Source: Cordia subcordata
Lineage: Eukaryota; Streptophyta; Magnoliopsida; Boraginales; Cordiaceae
Length of the DNA: 64,000 bases
Direction: 5' to 3'
NCBI GenBank assembly: GCA_028554755.1
Contig: JAPTOF010000021.1
Span: 881,501 to 945,500 of the forward strand
Below the pieces are notes generated by a model. It saw nothing but the letters and a program-made list of their open reading frames with translations. It ran no database searches and was not told where the DNA came from. Made by a program: the position numbers and the translations under genes. This document shows, in pieces, positions 23,460 to 34,284 of the stretch (position 1 is its first letter; each line of letters starts with the position of its first letter).

Positions 23460-24205
23460 TATTCTAGACGTATGGTTGGACGAGGACATATTAAATGAAT
23501 ATGGTCAAAATTAAATTAAATGGATGTCGGAGCAGCCATCGCTCATCAACGCAAGGTGTTCAACGCTTGGAAAAATCCAAATGAATTAAGTCATAAAACG
23601 GCATGTCATGACAATAATTCTGTCAAGAAGAAGCCGAAGGAAAACTAAACCAATCATCATATTAGGAAAAATTTTACCTTTCTTGTCATTTTCATTACTG
23701 ACTAATAATTCTCTCGAGAATTCTCTTATCTCATGAACCCTTCCTGTTTTTCTCGTCACTGTACTGAGTAGTAACTTTCTCTAGAAATCTCTCATCTAAT
23801 GAAAGTCCAATGTTTTACTAAGATTGAAATTCACCAATGAACAAAGTTTACTTCTCTATAAATATGAGTCACCCTGTAACCATGTCATAACAATGCTTTA
23901 ATTTCTGGCCATTTCTCGTGAGTTAAGATAATACTTTCTTTAAGTCACTCCAAATCACAATTTTTCAAACTTCTTTTATATCTTCTAATACTAAAGGACA
24001 ATAAGATATTAAAACTAGAATAATATATCTAATAATAATGGTCAGAAGTTAATTAAAATTTGACTAGAGTTGTATATTCTAGTAGTCGGACGAGGACAAG
24101 TGAATCTGGTCAAAATTAAATGGACGTTATTGGAGCAGCCCTCAGAGCAAGGTGTTCAACGCTTGGAAAAACCAATTGAATTTAGTAATGGCATGTCATG
24201 CGTGA
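23460..24205. repeat. Pair of diverged direct repeats (about 130-160 bp each)
   Basis: Copy 1 (about 23460-23620) and copy 2 (about 24075-24205) share GGACGAGGACA, GGTCAAAATTAAATGGA, CAAGGTGTTCAACGCTTGG and GGCATGTCATG in order. A neighbouring segment near 23990-24060 (GTCAGAAGTTAATT) recurs at about 25840-25915 next to the dehydrogenase gene, so local duplication affected the whole interval. Confidence 0.75.
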
Positions 24206-24439
24206 GAAATATTTTTTTGTGTTCTTTACGTTCAGTAATTTTTTATATAATATTAAAAATAGAAAAACTTATATAACCTGAATATTTTATAACTTCTTAT
24301 ATATAAAATGAGAAAACATAACTTGATTGTTGTTATATTACTCCATCCCACATCGATTCTTTGTGAGATTTGTATTCAATTTAAACGAGTAAGATTCACT
24401 GTTACTATTATAATAGTTTAAGCTAGTTGACTAGCTTCA

Positions 24440-25165
24440 ATGTGGTGGTAAGCCTTCATTAGATTGTGGTCACCTCATCCTAGTTTTGTTCTGCTTGTGT
24501 GCTAACACCCGACAAGTCCATCACATCCCCTTAAATACTGTAACGACAAAGCCATCATGTCTTTAAGGGGAAAGTCTCCATCATGTCTTTAAAGGAGAGT
24601 CTATAATGCCTCATCCTTGTTCTGTTCTATTTGTAATATGTGTGCTAATACCTGGCAAGGCAGTCATGTCTTTAAGGGAAAATCTATTGATGTGAGTAAG
24701 GATCACCATGGGAAAATCTATTGATGTGAGTAAGGATCACCATGACAATGTCTTTAAGGGGCGAGTCTCCATCATGTCTTTTAAGGGAAGAGTCTTTAAT
24801 GCCTGACAAGCCCATCACATCCCCTTAAATACTGTAACGACAAAGCCATCATGTCTTTGAGGGGAAAGTCTCCATCATGTCTTTAAAAGAGAGTCTACAA
24901 TGCCTCATCTTTGTTCTGTTCTATTTGTAATATGTGTGCTAATAACTGGCAAGGCAATCATGTCTTTAAGGGAAAATCTATTGATGTGAGTAAGGATCAC
25001 CATGACAATGTCTTTAAGGGGGGAGTCTCCATCATGTCTTTAAGGGAAGAGTCTTTAATGCCTCATCCTAATTCTGTTCTGTTTGTAATACGTGTGCTAA
25101 CACCCAGCAAGGCAGTCACTTCTTTAAGGAAAAATCTATTGATGTGAGTAAGGATTACCATGACA
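24440..25165. repeat. About 294-bp tandem repeat with shorter internal repeats
   Basis: The block CATCACATCCCCTTAAATAC begins at about 24519 and again at about 24812; GACAAG anchors at 24511 and 24805 give a period near 294 bp. A partial third unit follows from about 25058. Within units the segment CATGTCTTTAAGGG with GAGTCTCCAT recurs at roughly 35-bp spacing. No coding capacity. Confidence 0.85.
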
Positions 25166-25464
25166 ATAGACTTGGAAAAAAACTATGTAGGGATAACAAC
25201 CTTACAAAGTGACTGGTGAAAAGATTCAAATTTGCATAGCAAAACTATGTGCGCTGCTCAGTGAAAGAGAGCTTTTGCGAATCCTTGTTTTGAAGACAAT
25301 TTCGAGACATCCAAGGAAGTGGAAGAGGTAATTGGCTTTGCTTCGTGCCAGGCGTGTAGGTCGTCTTCGAAAGTTCAGGGGTCCATGGCCAACCATGAAT
25401 GTAGGAAAGTTTTCATGACAAAGCCATAAAGTTGGAGAACTTGCCAGACAGAGAGTTTTATGTC

Positions 25465-25550
25465 TATGTTTACTTTTCAATCCTATTATATGTGTTTACT
25501 TTTCAACCCACTTATCTATGTTTACTTTTCAATCCTATTATCAATGTTTT
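25465..25550. repeat. 26-bp tandem repeat, three to four units
   Basis: TGTTTACTTTTCAA units start at 25467, 25493 and 25519; a fourth is cut short near 25545. Confidence 0.85.
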
Positions 25551-25981
25551 TCGTCTATAATAGATTAGGGGTTCAGTTACGTAGAAATTTATTTGGGTTT
25601 CAATTTTTGAATTCAAAGTGTGCATTAGGATTCAGGATCGTTATATATCCCTGGGATTCTACGTTATCTGTAGCATCCCATCCTTATTACTACAAGTTTA
25701 AAAATTTTGAGCCAAATTGGACTCAATGTGGTGGAAAGCCTTTGGCTCGGGTCATTACAGTTGTATAACTTACTATATATAAACGAAACAGGACATAGTT
25801 AATTCAAGTGTTGTATTAAATATCTTCTTCTAATAGAGGACTATAAGACATTAACTCTAGGTTCATATATCTAATTAATAATGCTGATCAGAAGTTAATT
25901 TAATCACAATTCGGGTGTAGGAAAATCAATTAATTAAATAGATCACTCTACACAATTAGAAATTTAATTTAACAATGGGTA

Positions 25982-27165
25982 TTACAGACCAACAACATTT
26001 CTTGAGGTTGTAATCCCACCATCCACAACAAGATTGTGACCACTCACATATCTAGACTCCTCACTCGCAAGATAAAGAGCAGCCTCTGCAATATCTTTTG
26101 CCCCCAGAGTCGCACCTTTCAAATTGGCCAAACTTCTCACAAACTCCTCCATTTTCTCCACCTCTTCTTGACCACAAATCCTCCCAAAACCACCAACACC
26201 ATCTTCTTGTTCTTCATCTTCATCACCATGCGAATGTCTCCAGGCATTAACAAGCATGGATGTGGCCACCCCAAATGGCGAAATGCAGTTAACCCTGATC
26301 CCGTATCTCCCCAGCTCACAAGCTGCATTCTTTGTTAAGCCAACAATGGCGTGTTTCGAAGCTGTGTAAGCATGTGGACCAAGCCCTCCCATTACTCCTG
26401 CAACACTAGCTGTGGAAATTATGCACCCATGTCTTCTGGGAATCATTACTCTCGCAGCATGCTTCATTCCCAGTGCCACACCTCTCACGTTCACATTCAT
26501 GACTTTATCGAATTCGTCTACGTCGAAATCGACAATGCTTTTATGCTTGGATTGGTTCCCCAGCACTCCGGCATTGTTGAAGATCACATCGAGCCTTCCG
26601 TATTTGGAAACTGTTGAATCGACCAAGTTGGCGACATCTTCTTCTGAGCTGACATTGCAGTGGACGTAGGTGACTAAGGGAGCTAATGAATTTGCTAGTG
26701 CGGTTCCTAGCAAGTCTTCGACATCTGCAATCACTACTTTTGCGCCGTGCCTGGCGAACAGCCTCACCGTGGCCTCGCCGATTCCTCTGGCGCCACCGGT
26801 TACAATCGCAATCTTCCCCTCCAACCTGTACAGTACACAAACGGCAAAGCTATTTAGATATCATATTAATCAAATTGCTGATGTTTAAATACATAGTGTC
26901 ACCTCCGAGCTGAGACCCCATGAGACTAATGTTGTAAATATAACAAATAACTACTTGATTTATTTGTTATCTTACACTAGTCTTGGTTGCGACCCTGAGC
27001 GTCTATCCTCGGGGGCGTAACAGCTAGATTGAGGGAAAATACTAGTCATGTGAATTAAAGCATGAGAATAAATGTGTACCTTTTGATGGAGTAAGAATTA
27101 CTTTCTATTCGATCCATGACTGGAATTACAGGGAAGGCCATTTCTTGCACTACTTGAGCAGTCAT
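25982..27165 (-). CDS. Short-chain dehydrogenase/reductase, SDR110C-like (309 aa)
   Basis: Two exons on the reverse strand: 27165-27080 ([11 protein letters not shown].., ATG) and 26825-25982 (stop TAA), with a 254-bp GT-AG intron. The codon split across the intron restores the family-typical start [12 protein letters not shown]. Classical SDR features: cofactor motif TGGARGIG (residues 38-45), acidic Asp63 after the second strand (favours NAD), NNAG 112-115, Asn141, catalytic Ser169, Tyr182 and Lys186 (YTASK), and a C-terminus [12 protein letters not shown]. This is a cytosolic Rossmann-fold oxidoreductase of the plant group that includes secoisolariciresinol, xanthoxin, zerumbone, momilactone and borneol dehydrogenases. 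The substrate cannot be told from sequence. An acidic, Gly-rich insertion at about residues 226-249 ([16 protein letters not shown]) lies in the substrate-lid region and is longer than in many relatives. Confidence 0.93.
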
Positions 27166-27226
27166 GGCTAGTGGTTCTGGTGAGGAAGAAATTAAGAAAA
27201 TGGCGACAAGGAGAGAGAAAACAAAG

Positions 27227-27265
<39 letters not shown>
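27227..27265. repeat. (AT)n(AG)n microsatellite in the dehydrogenase leader
   Basis: Seven AT units run directly into about twelve AG units, 60-100 bp upstream of the ATG, so it should be transcribed as part of the 5' UTR (CT-rich on the sense strand). Confidence 0.93.
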
Positions 27266-27314
27266 AGCCGAGGCTAGGTTAGCAGCGAACAAGGTTGTCT
27301 AGTGAAGAGGATGA

Positions 27315-27321
27315 ATTTATA
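27315..27321 (-). promoter_or_regulatory. TATA box of the dehydrogenase gene
   Basis: The reverse strand reads CACTATAAATTCATC. It lies 150 bp upstream of the ATG, giving a transcription start near 27285 and a leader of about 120 bases. Confidence 0.6.
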
Positions 27322-28137
27322 GTGAGCTTAAAAGCACTTTTGGACACAATGGGGGTGGCGTGGGAGCAATGCCAGATTCTCTACTTCAACGTTACTTCCT
27401 AGGCTGAATAAAATAGGGCCAGTTGCTGTATTCTTCCCATTACTCGGAACTTGGCTTCGCTATCAAAAAATTGAGTTTGAGATATATGAACGACAGGCTT
27501 GTAACTATGTCTTTTTTAAAGAATATTTTGTCGCGTCTCAGTCCATGCAAAAGAGTTAGTACAAAATTTTTTAAGGATACAAAGAAATTATACTAATTTG
27601 TGTTTGCATTTCGATAGAAATAAGCCTTGAGATATTATGTATTTTCATAAATATGTGTAGAGAAGAGTATTAATTAAGGTTATCTTCTTATGGTGAAAAC
27701 CTCTTTATATAAAACTTGAAATCTGCAAATCTAAATAGCTATGTCTTTTTTAGCTATGGCTTTTTAGTGAATAAAAATTTTTTTAGATGAAAAGGTGCAC
27801 ATTGTGAGTAAATATAGACCTTTTCACGTGAACGAGTGCTAAAAATCACTATTCAGAAATAAACTGGTTATTTTAAAAATGTTCTAACATTTGCTACCCA
27901 AAGTCACCCCCACAACCCCAAACACCAACTACTAAAATACCTTCCTTTTTTTTGGCTCACTGTCAACAACATCCTTTGCAGTCGGTATACATTCAGACCA
28001 AACCACTCCCATTCCTTTGGGAAATTAATCTTGCGTGTCCCTATTCTGTTTTTCTTCTTTGGTAAAACCATATTCTGTTAACCTAGGCTGTTACTCAAAC
28101 CTTCTATTTAATTAGCTCTTTAAGTTAAGAAAATTTT
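27322..28137. other. Dehydrogenase upstream region, no gene seen
   Basis: AT-rich; probably contains promoter elements of the reverse-strand gene, but I cannot single out specific ones. Confidence 0.4.
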
Positions 28138-28292
28138 CAAGTAAGTGAGTAGTTTGAGTAATTAAGAATAATTTGTCAAGAGTATGATTTTGGCTCAAAT
28201 CCAACTAGATTTTTAGTTCAAGTAATAGCAATGATTTCAAGTAAGTAACTAGTTCGAGTAATTAAGAATAATTTGTCAAGAGTATAATTTTG
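28138..28292. repeat. 100-bp direct tandem duplication (partial)
   Basis: CAAGTAAGT..TAATTAAGAATAATTTGTCAAGAGTAT begins at 28138 and 28238. About 54 bp of each unit is nearly identical. Confidence 0.85.
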
Positions 28293-29586
28293 TCAAGAGT
28301 ATTTTTAGTAATAATTTTGCCTCAAATCCCACTAAAAATCTGGTTGGATTTGAGATGGCCAAAGGTTATAAAAGAAATTTAAAAAATACAGTAGTCTTAG
28401 ATATATCTTATTTATCAATTTTTTTATTTCAAGTCCCTACTTGAACTACAAAATTATCATCGAAAACTTAAAAGTCATTGAAAATCTTGAAAATTACCTC
28501 TTGCACAAAACGTAAAATAAAACTACATGAAATAAATGGATGGATCTAGAGATAGCAATGAAGTTGAGGTAGGGGCAGGTTCGCGTACCCCTACTCTACA
28601 CCTGCTAAAATTTACCTGCCCTTGCCCTGCCTCTACACCTAGTACTGAGGTAAATTCTTGGTACCATCTCCTTACCTATGAGTACATCTACTTGTCTCAA
28701 ATAAAACCCTACCTACTAATAAAAATAAATTCTATACAAATAAATCATATTAAATTTTAAAAACAAAGTTTAATACATTAAATCCAAACGTTAACACATA
28801 AAATTACAATAATAATACATTAAATGCAAACTCTAAACTCCACATTACCAAATTCAAACTCCATACTCCAAATTTAATTTTACAATAATAAAACATAAAT
28901 CCAATACATAGGTCTTGAAGATGGTGTAATAAACCTTTAACACTAAAAATATACACACGCGCATATATATAGCTGGGCCCTAAACCCTACCCCCGCCCCT
29001 CCCCGATAATGCAGTAGGAAGGAAAAACCTTGCCCTGCCCCACCTCGGAATTTTTCCATAAAACCCCGTCCAATCCTTACGGTACTCCTCCGAAGCGGTG
29101 ACTGAATAGGACGGATTGCCTTTATCATGCCTAGATGAATCCAGTCCTTCTTTGACATAAGTATCATATAATATTGGACCGTCTCTTGACTAAGTTCCAT
29201 TATTTGAGTAGTATTTGTTTGGGGCAATTATTTGCGTACGGAGAAGACGCGACAGATTTGCCAGCAATTTAGCTATGCTTTAACCAAGGTCCATTTTTTG
29301 AAGTCAGCCAAATGAGTTGTTGATAGTACTTTTTGCTTATATATTATACTTGTAAATTTCTGGAGAATCGACTTCGAGGATCCAGGTTGGATTTATTACA
29401 CCCTTCCCAGTGTACATTTTGAGTGAGGACTCCATAAATTTGTGGATAGATGTTGCAGAAGTCTATAGATCCAACCTGGATTGAAAATTAAAGATCTTGT
29501 TTCACCGAAAGGCTATTTGCGGATTGGACAAAATAATAGTTCCTTTCATTTTTCTAACCGATGGTTGGGCGAGATGATTGGCTATA
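28293..29586. other. Gene-free repeat-like region
   Basis: Segments 28550-28660 and 28975-29100 are unusually C-rich (CCTGCCC, CCCCGCCCCTCCCC) in an AT-rich background, as seen in some non-autonomous plant DNA transposons; no terminal repeats were fixed. A 13-bp inverted repeat (ATCCAGGTTGGAT at 29380, ATCCAACCTGGAT at 29469) could form a hairpin with a 76-base loop. The reverse-strand frame at 28943-29227 shows no family signal. Confidence 0.45.
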
Positions 29587-29847
29587 GAATTTGTTGGGAA
29601 AATCGAGAACTCACGCACACACATAAAGAACACGCAATATTTTAACATAGTTCGGCCCTCTGCCTACGTCCACGATCTCCTCTGGGATAAATTCCACTAT
29701 TCAACAATAATGGGATTACAACTCAGGTGGTGACTTTTTGCACGGACAGAAAAGTCTAAACCCTCCCCCACAGAGTTCTTATAATGGTTCTATCCTCAAC
29801 AGGACTAGAACGAATATAAGATACTCTTGATGCTCTCAGGCTCTCTC

Positions 29848-29867
29848 CCACACCCCATGGGGTGTGG
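29848..29867. repeat. Perfect 20-bp palindrome in the left LTR
   Basis: CCACACCCCATGGGGTGTGG is its own reverse complement. The matching site in the right LTR has two extra C residues, which breaks the symmetry. Confidence 0.95.
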
Positions 29868-30912
29868 CCCTAAGGCACTCTCCTAAGGCACACCTTATAC
29901 AACTAATGCAAGAGTCCTATTTATAGAGGAGATTTCCTTGTCCTCCAAGACAAAGGATTTCCTCATCTATCAATCCTACCATAATTAAGACTCTTACCAA
30001 AACTAAAATTTTAATTCTCATTAAAATTCTTTCCTAATTTGTATGGGCTTAGACTTTAAGCCATAACCCAACAAATTCCTCCCTTGCCGAAAAGTTCGAA
30101 GCTTCTTTGCCACAACTGGAACCTCTTCACAGTCTTCATGCTGGAGCCCTCGCTCGACAACACTCTTCACGGCAGCAGCTACCAACACATCCTAGCAGGT
30201 TTTCGGAGTCATCCCCAACATCCCTCTTCATGCCATCTAACCTCGACCTCTCAAGGTTGTTTGCGTCCTCCCTCGACACAAGGCATCTCGGACGTGGTCT
30301 TCTCTTCCAACAGTAGCATTCCTTATCAGTTGTCTGGCCAGGACTCTGATTGTTCAGCTACGTAGACTCTCTGCGCGTGACTCATCCCTCGAATTGAACC
30401 TTCTTCAACTAGTCTACTCATCCAAACTTCTCTCCTCTAGAAGTTTGTTCACTAGTCGGCTAACTGTGTTTGCTCGCACAATGCTTCGAAGACTTTCGCA
30501 GAATTTCATCACCACTTCATTTTTTTACCCAATTTCAAAGCTCACCCACGATACATCAAGAAATTTGGCAAAACGGACCTCAAAAACGAACTCAGGACGT
30601 CGGAAAACGGTGAGAAGACCCTCGGTCAATGCGGTCAAACCCCTGCAGCCCGCTGGTCAAACCTTCTGTTTGACTGTTTGACCACAAACTCACAAAACTT
30701 GACCTACTTTTATCTCACAATCCGACCGTCGGATCGTTATGAAATTTTAGCAGCTTACTCTCCTCTCCGAGACGAAAACACAGCAATAAACGGATTGTCG
30801 ATCGGACTCCGGGGAGGCTGCCAAACGTGACCAACAGATCAGCGAAATTTTTACTCCTCTTTGGCATTTCTTTTTTTTCGTTTTTCGTGCAAATCAACGT
30901 CCTCCCTCCAAC

Positions 30913-30927
30913 CTGGCTCTGATACCA
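30913..30927 (-). other. Primer binding site (initiator tRNA-Met type)
   Basis: Reverse strand TGGTATCAGAGCCAG, two bases inside the 5' LTR of the 1851-bp element. It fixes the element's orientation. Confidence 0.88.
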
Positions 30928-31457
30928 CTTGTTGGGAAATCAGGACGCATAACACACACTCACGCAGTAGAATTAAATCACAAGTAACGAGAAAAGAATA
31001 CGCACTATTAAACGTGGTTCGGCCCTCTGCCTACGTCCACGATCCCCTCTGGGATAAATTCCACTATTCAACAATAATGGGATTACAACTCAGGTGGTGA
31101 CTTTTTGCACGGACAGAAAAGTCTAAACCCTCCCCCACAGAGTTCTTATAATGGTTCTATCCTCAACAGGACTAGAACGAATATAAGATACTCTTGATGC
31201 TCTCAGGCTCTCTCCCACACCCCCCATGGGGTGTGGCCCTAAGGCACTCTTCTAAGGCACACCTTATACAACTAATGCAAGAGTCCTATTTATAAAGGAG
31301 ATTTCCTTGTCCTCCAAGACAAAGGATTTCCTCATCTATCAATCCTACCATAATTAAGACTCTTACCAAAACTAGAATTTTAATTCTCATTAAAATTCTT
31401 TCCTAATTTGTATGGGCTTGGACTTTGAGCCATAACCCAACAGAATTATAACTCATA

Positions 31458-31806
31458 CACTACAAAAACAACAAAAATAGATTGGGATTTCACTACAAAA
31501 TAACTAAGAATAAGCAATAATTTTATTATATAGATTGGGACTTTTAGTAATATATAGATATATTTTTCTATGAGATAACTAATGAATATACTCTCAACTT
31601 CATTAGTAGATAATGTGATTATAAAGTACTACAATAACAAAGATTCAAGATTTGAACCGTGGATGTAATTATATGGCTTTTTTTTTCTTTTTTTGGAATT
31701 ACAGTGGTTTAGAAAACAATGCACTTCCTAGCGACGGTTTTAAAAAAGGCGACGCCCTTTCCAACGATGATTTTATTACTGCCTATTACATACTTTTTTT
31801 GTAGTG
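31458..31806. mobile_element. CACTA-like non-autonomous DNA transposon (349 bp)
   Basis: The left end reads CACTACAAAAACA and the right end TTTTTTTGTAGTG, an inverted repeat of the CACTA type. Subterminal blocks GCGACGGTTTTAAAAAAGGCG and CCAACGATGATTTTATTACT near 31728-31790 are common in such elements. Flanking triplets are ATA and ATG, so the 3-bp duplication is imperfect. No coding capacity. It abuts the GAATT duplication of the LTR element within 15 bp. Confidence 0.7.
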
Positions 31807-32980
31807 ATGTAAGTTGTGGAGAAGATATTTATGTATGTGTTTATTGTGTCAACATACTATGGCACATACATACTTTATTTGTTTATTTTAAATGCTTAGA
31901 GGTGAGATTTGAACTCATGTCTTAAATTCTGATACTATTATAAAATTATCTCTACATAAGAAAATTTAGATTTAGAAGATGTTGACGTGTTCATTTATAG
32001 TATTAATGATTCTTGTTAGGAGTTAGCATTATTCAAATACAACTGACTAATTGATCGAAATACAAAATTCGGTTAGGTTATTTTTACATTAAATTGGTTA
32101 TCAAAAGTAGAAATATTTAGTTTTCGGTTCAGTTTCGGTTATTTCTTCGGAAAAAATTGGTTAATAACTGAATAATCGTATAGTTACTTTTTTATTTTAA
32201 AATTTTATTTAGTTATAAATTTTTCAAGTTTACAGTCTTATAAATTTACAAGTTTGTATCACTCTTGAATTTTTATGATGTAACTTGGAATTCGGATATT
32301 ATAATTACAAAAGGAATTTGGATATTTTGCACTACAAGAAATTTGAGATATTGTGACACAAAATTTTGTCACAAAAAATTGAAATTTTTCCATTAATATT
32401 TTTTTGATGAATTTTTATTTCGTTACTTAGTACCGTTAACTGAGGTATACTGTCACTTCTTTTGGCTACAAATTGTGATGAATACTGTTTGTTTAGAGGA
32501 AAAATAAAAAAATTTTGGTTATTTCAATTATAACTGAAACCAAATCGAAAATTTTTAATTATTTTGGCTTATTAATGTAGTTTGACTCGATTCCGATTAT
32601 TAATCTTTAAAAATTTAAAAATTTGGATTTAATTTCAATTCAATTCGGCTAAACCAAATGGTCTCCGCTTCTCATTTGTCAACCCGTGCTTAGTGAACCA
32701 TGAAGCGCAACAAAGTGAACAAATCAACCATGCAACAATTTTATAGTTTAATGAGGGTGATGATGGGGGAATGTGTATAGAAGTACAGAGAAGGACTTAA
32801 TTAAAACGTATTATTGGTTTGCCAGCATGCTTAGCTGGCTTCTGCGTATTGCATGTTTCTTGAGATCTTGCTTAGATATTAGTTATGTCGCAATATGCAC
32901 CAAATCTGTAAATCCTTTATACTAACAGAAGATCGGGTGATAGTGGTCTATGACTTGTCGATATACTCTCCAGTTTTTCT

Positions 32981-33022
<42 letters not shown>

Positions 33023-33110
33023 CAATATTCTAACCCATGAATTATTCTTTTTTTAATTAATGAGAACTCTTCCTCAAGAATTTAACGGGTTACGGATTTA
33101 TGTAAGAGCA
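31807..33110. other. AT-rich gene-free region
   Basis: A single CACTACAAGAAA end at about 32331 followed by TTGTGACACAAAATTTTGTC may mark another truncated CACTA-type element. A (TA)n tract spans about 32983-33018. No gene seen. Confidence 0.45.
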
Positions 33111-33115
33111 CCAAG

Positions 33116-33231
33116 AGCCTGTTTGGGAGTGTTTACTTTGCTGCTTATAAGTAGCTACAGTAAAAAACATGTGAGAGCAGTTTTTACTGTAGCTGCTTAT
33201 AAGTAACAAAATAAGTACTCCCAAACAGGCT
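33116..33231. mobile_element. 116-bp hairpin MITE with CCAAG target-site duplication
   Basis: The ends are AGCCTGTTTGGGAGT and ACTCCCAAACAGGCT, a perfect inverted pair. Homology continues inward (GCTTATAAGTAGCTACAGTA against TACTGTAGCTGCTTATAAGT), so almost the whole element is one fold-back. CCAAG occurs at 33111-33115 and 33232-33236. The short, near-perfect hairpin implies a fairly recent insertion. Confidence 0.9.
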
Positions 33232-33304
33232 CCAAGTCCCCTAACATGTGATTTCACATCGAGAGAAGATCTCAAAGTAAAATTTGTATTAATTAGATAA
33301 AAAA

Positions 33305-33408
33305 GTAGAGTATTATTACTCTTATATAGAAACTACATAAAATCTAAGACCACTTAATAAAATTTTAAACTATTCTATCTAATACTAATTGGTTTTAGAT
33401 TGGAACCT
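33305..33408 (+). mobile_element. Solo LTR of the TRIM family found at 40085-40449
   Basis: This plus-strand segment (TAAAATCTAAGACCACTTAA, then CTAATACTAATTGGTTTTAG) matches the reverse complement of the 40-kb TRIM LTRs across its whole length. There is no second copy or primer site next to it. Confidence 0.7.
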
Positions 33409-33550
33409 CATGACCTTTTTTTTTTTTTTTTTTTGTAAAAAGTTGATGGAAGTTGTTTTGTTGCGAGTGTTCGCATATTTTTGTATAGTGCTAACAGATA
33501 CTCGAGGATTTGGTTCCAAACCCCTTTGCTCACAATTTGATTTTCAATAT

Positions 33551-33599
<49 letters not shown>

Positions 33600-33600
33600 C
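33551..33600. repeat. (AC)n(AT)n microsatellite
   Basis: About ten AC units followed by TA-rich repeats; preceded by an 18-base T run near 33417-33434. Confidence 0.92.
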
Positions 33601-34189
33601 ACCCCATCTTTTAGCCAATATAATTATTAAAAAAAAACAAATTAAAAGATCTGATCATGCTTAGGACAGACTGGCTAGAGAAAGATCCATTTAATTTTTC
33701 AGCTATTATATTTGTTTTATAGTGCTAAAAGATACGCATCTACACAAGCAGCCCCTATAGGCAATAGAGAATCTTGATTAACATTGATAGTAGTGTTATA
33801 TGGATGTCATTTTTGTCTTATATTTCTGTTATATAATACCCTTTTCTTATATTCCTTATGGTACTTGCCTCTTTAAGTAAGTTGAATTGTTTAAAGTAAG
33901 CAAATGGTGAAGAATAACAATATAATGCAGCAGAATATGAACTCAATAAATTAGAGTAAGTAGCTCTTGCCAGAGCAAAGAGACCAACACGGTACAAGTT
34001 GTATTTGTTAAATAAATACACATGGGGCCGAGAAAAGAAAATGTCCCTCTATGAGGTGTGAAACCTTTGTTGTTTACCCTGCTTCATTGGGTTTGGAGTA
34101 TATTAAATATTAGGGTATCATAAGGAATTGTCCTGATGAAAATTGAAGTGGTTAAACTTTCAACTAATCTGTCTTTAGTTTAGGGGTTC
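33601..34189. other. Spacer, no gene seen
   Basis: AT-rich with no recognisable coding or repeat signal. Confidence 0.4.
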
Positions 34190-34284
34190 AGAAAACAGTT
34201 CAAATAATTAAAACTAATCTCTTTAAAGTGATAATTTGAGTTCGAGCCTGTAGGATAGGGTTAAGTTTGAGGGAAAAAGGAAAG
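34190..34284 (+). mobile_element. Probable third tRNA-type SINE copy, degenerate
   Basis: GTTCAAATAATTAAAACTAA (A-box position), GAGTTCGAGCC (B-box, 34238-34248) and a GGGTTAAGTTTGAGGGAAAA tail match the order in the SINEs at 21319 and 38056. I could not find a convincing target-site duplication. Confidence 0.5.

Larger units (their letters stand above)
29592..31442 (-). mobile_element. Complete non-autonomous LTR retrotransposon, 1851 bp, with GAATT target-site duplication
   Basis: Two long direct repeats, 29592-30073 (482 bp) and 30930-31442 (513 bp), both begin TGTTGGG and end CCCAACA and are nearly identical over most of their length. GAATT flanks the element at 29587-29591 and 31443-31447. 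On the reverse strand the 5' LTR (right copy) is followed after two bases by TGGTATCAGAGCCAG, complementary to initiator tRNA-Met, and the purine tract AAGGGAGGAATT directly precedes the 3' LTR (left copy). The 856-bp interior has only short frames (longest about 95 codons) without gag or pol motifs. It must have moved with enzymes from another element, probably a copia, given the primer site. Confidence 0.93.

Noticed and set aside
26036..26913. Plus-strand frames of 72-100 codons opposite the dehydrogenase
   Set aside because: Antisense shadows of a gene with clear SDR motifs on the other strand.
28943..29227. 94-codon reverse-strand frame
   Set aside because: No recognisable family; the C-rich sequence behind it looks like transposon DNA.
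30084..30681. Plus-strand frames of 69-95 codons
   Set aside because: They lie in the interior of the reverse-oriented LTR element, antisense to it, with no gag or pol motif.
31870..31960. Reverse-strand sequence resembling a tRNA-Met primer site followed by a B box
   Set aside because: The primer site is degenerate (TAGTATCAGAAT) and no LTR pair surrounds it.
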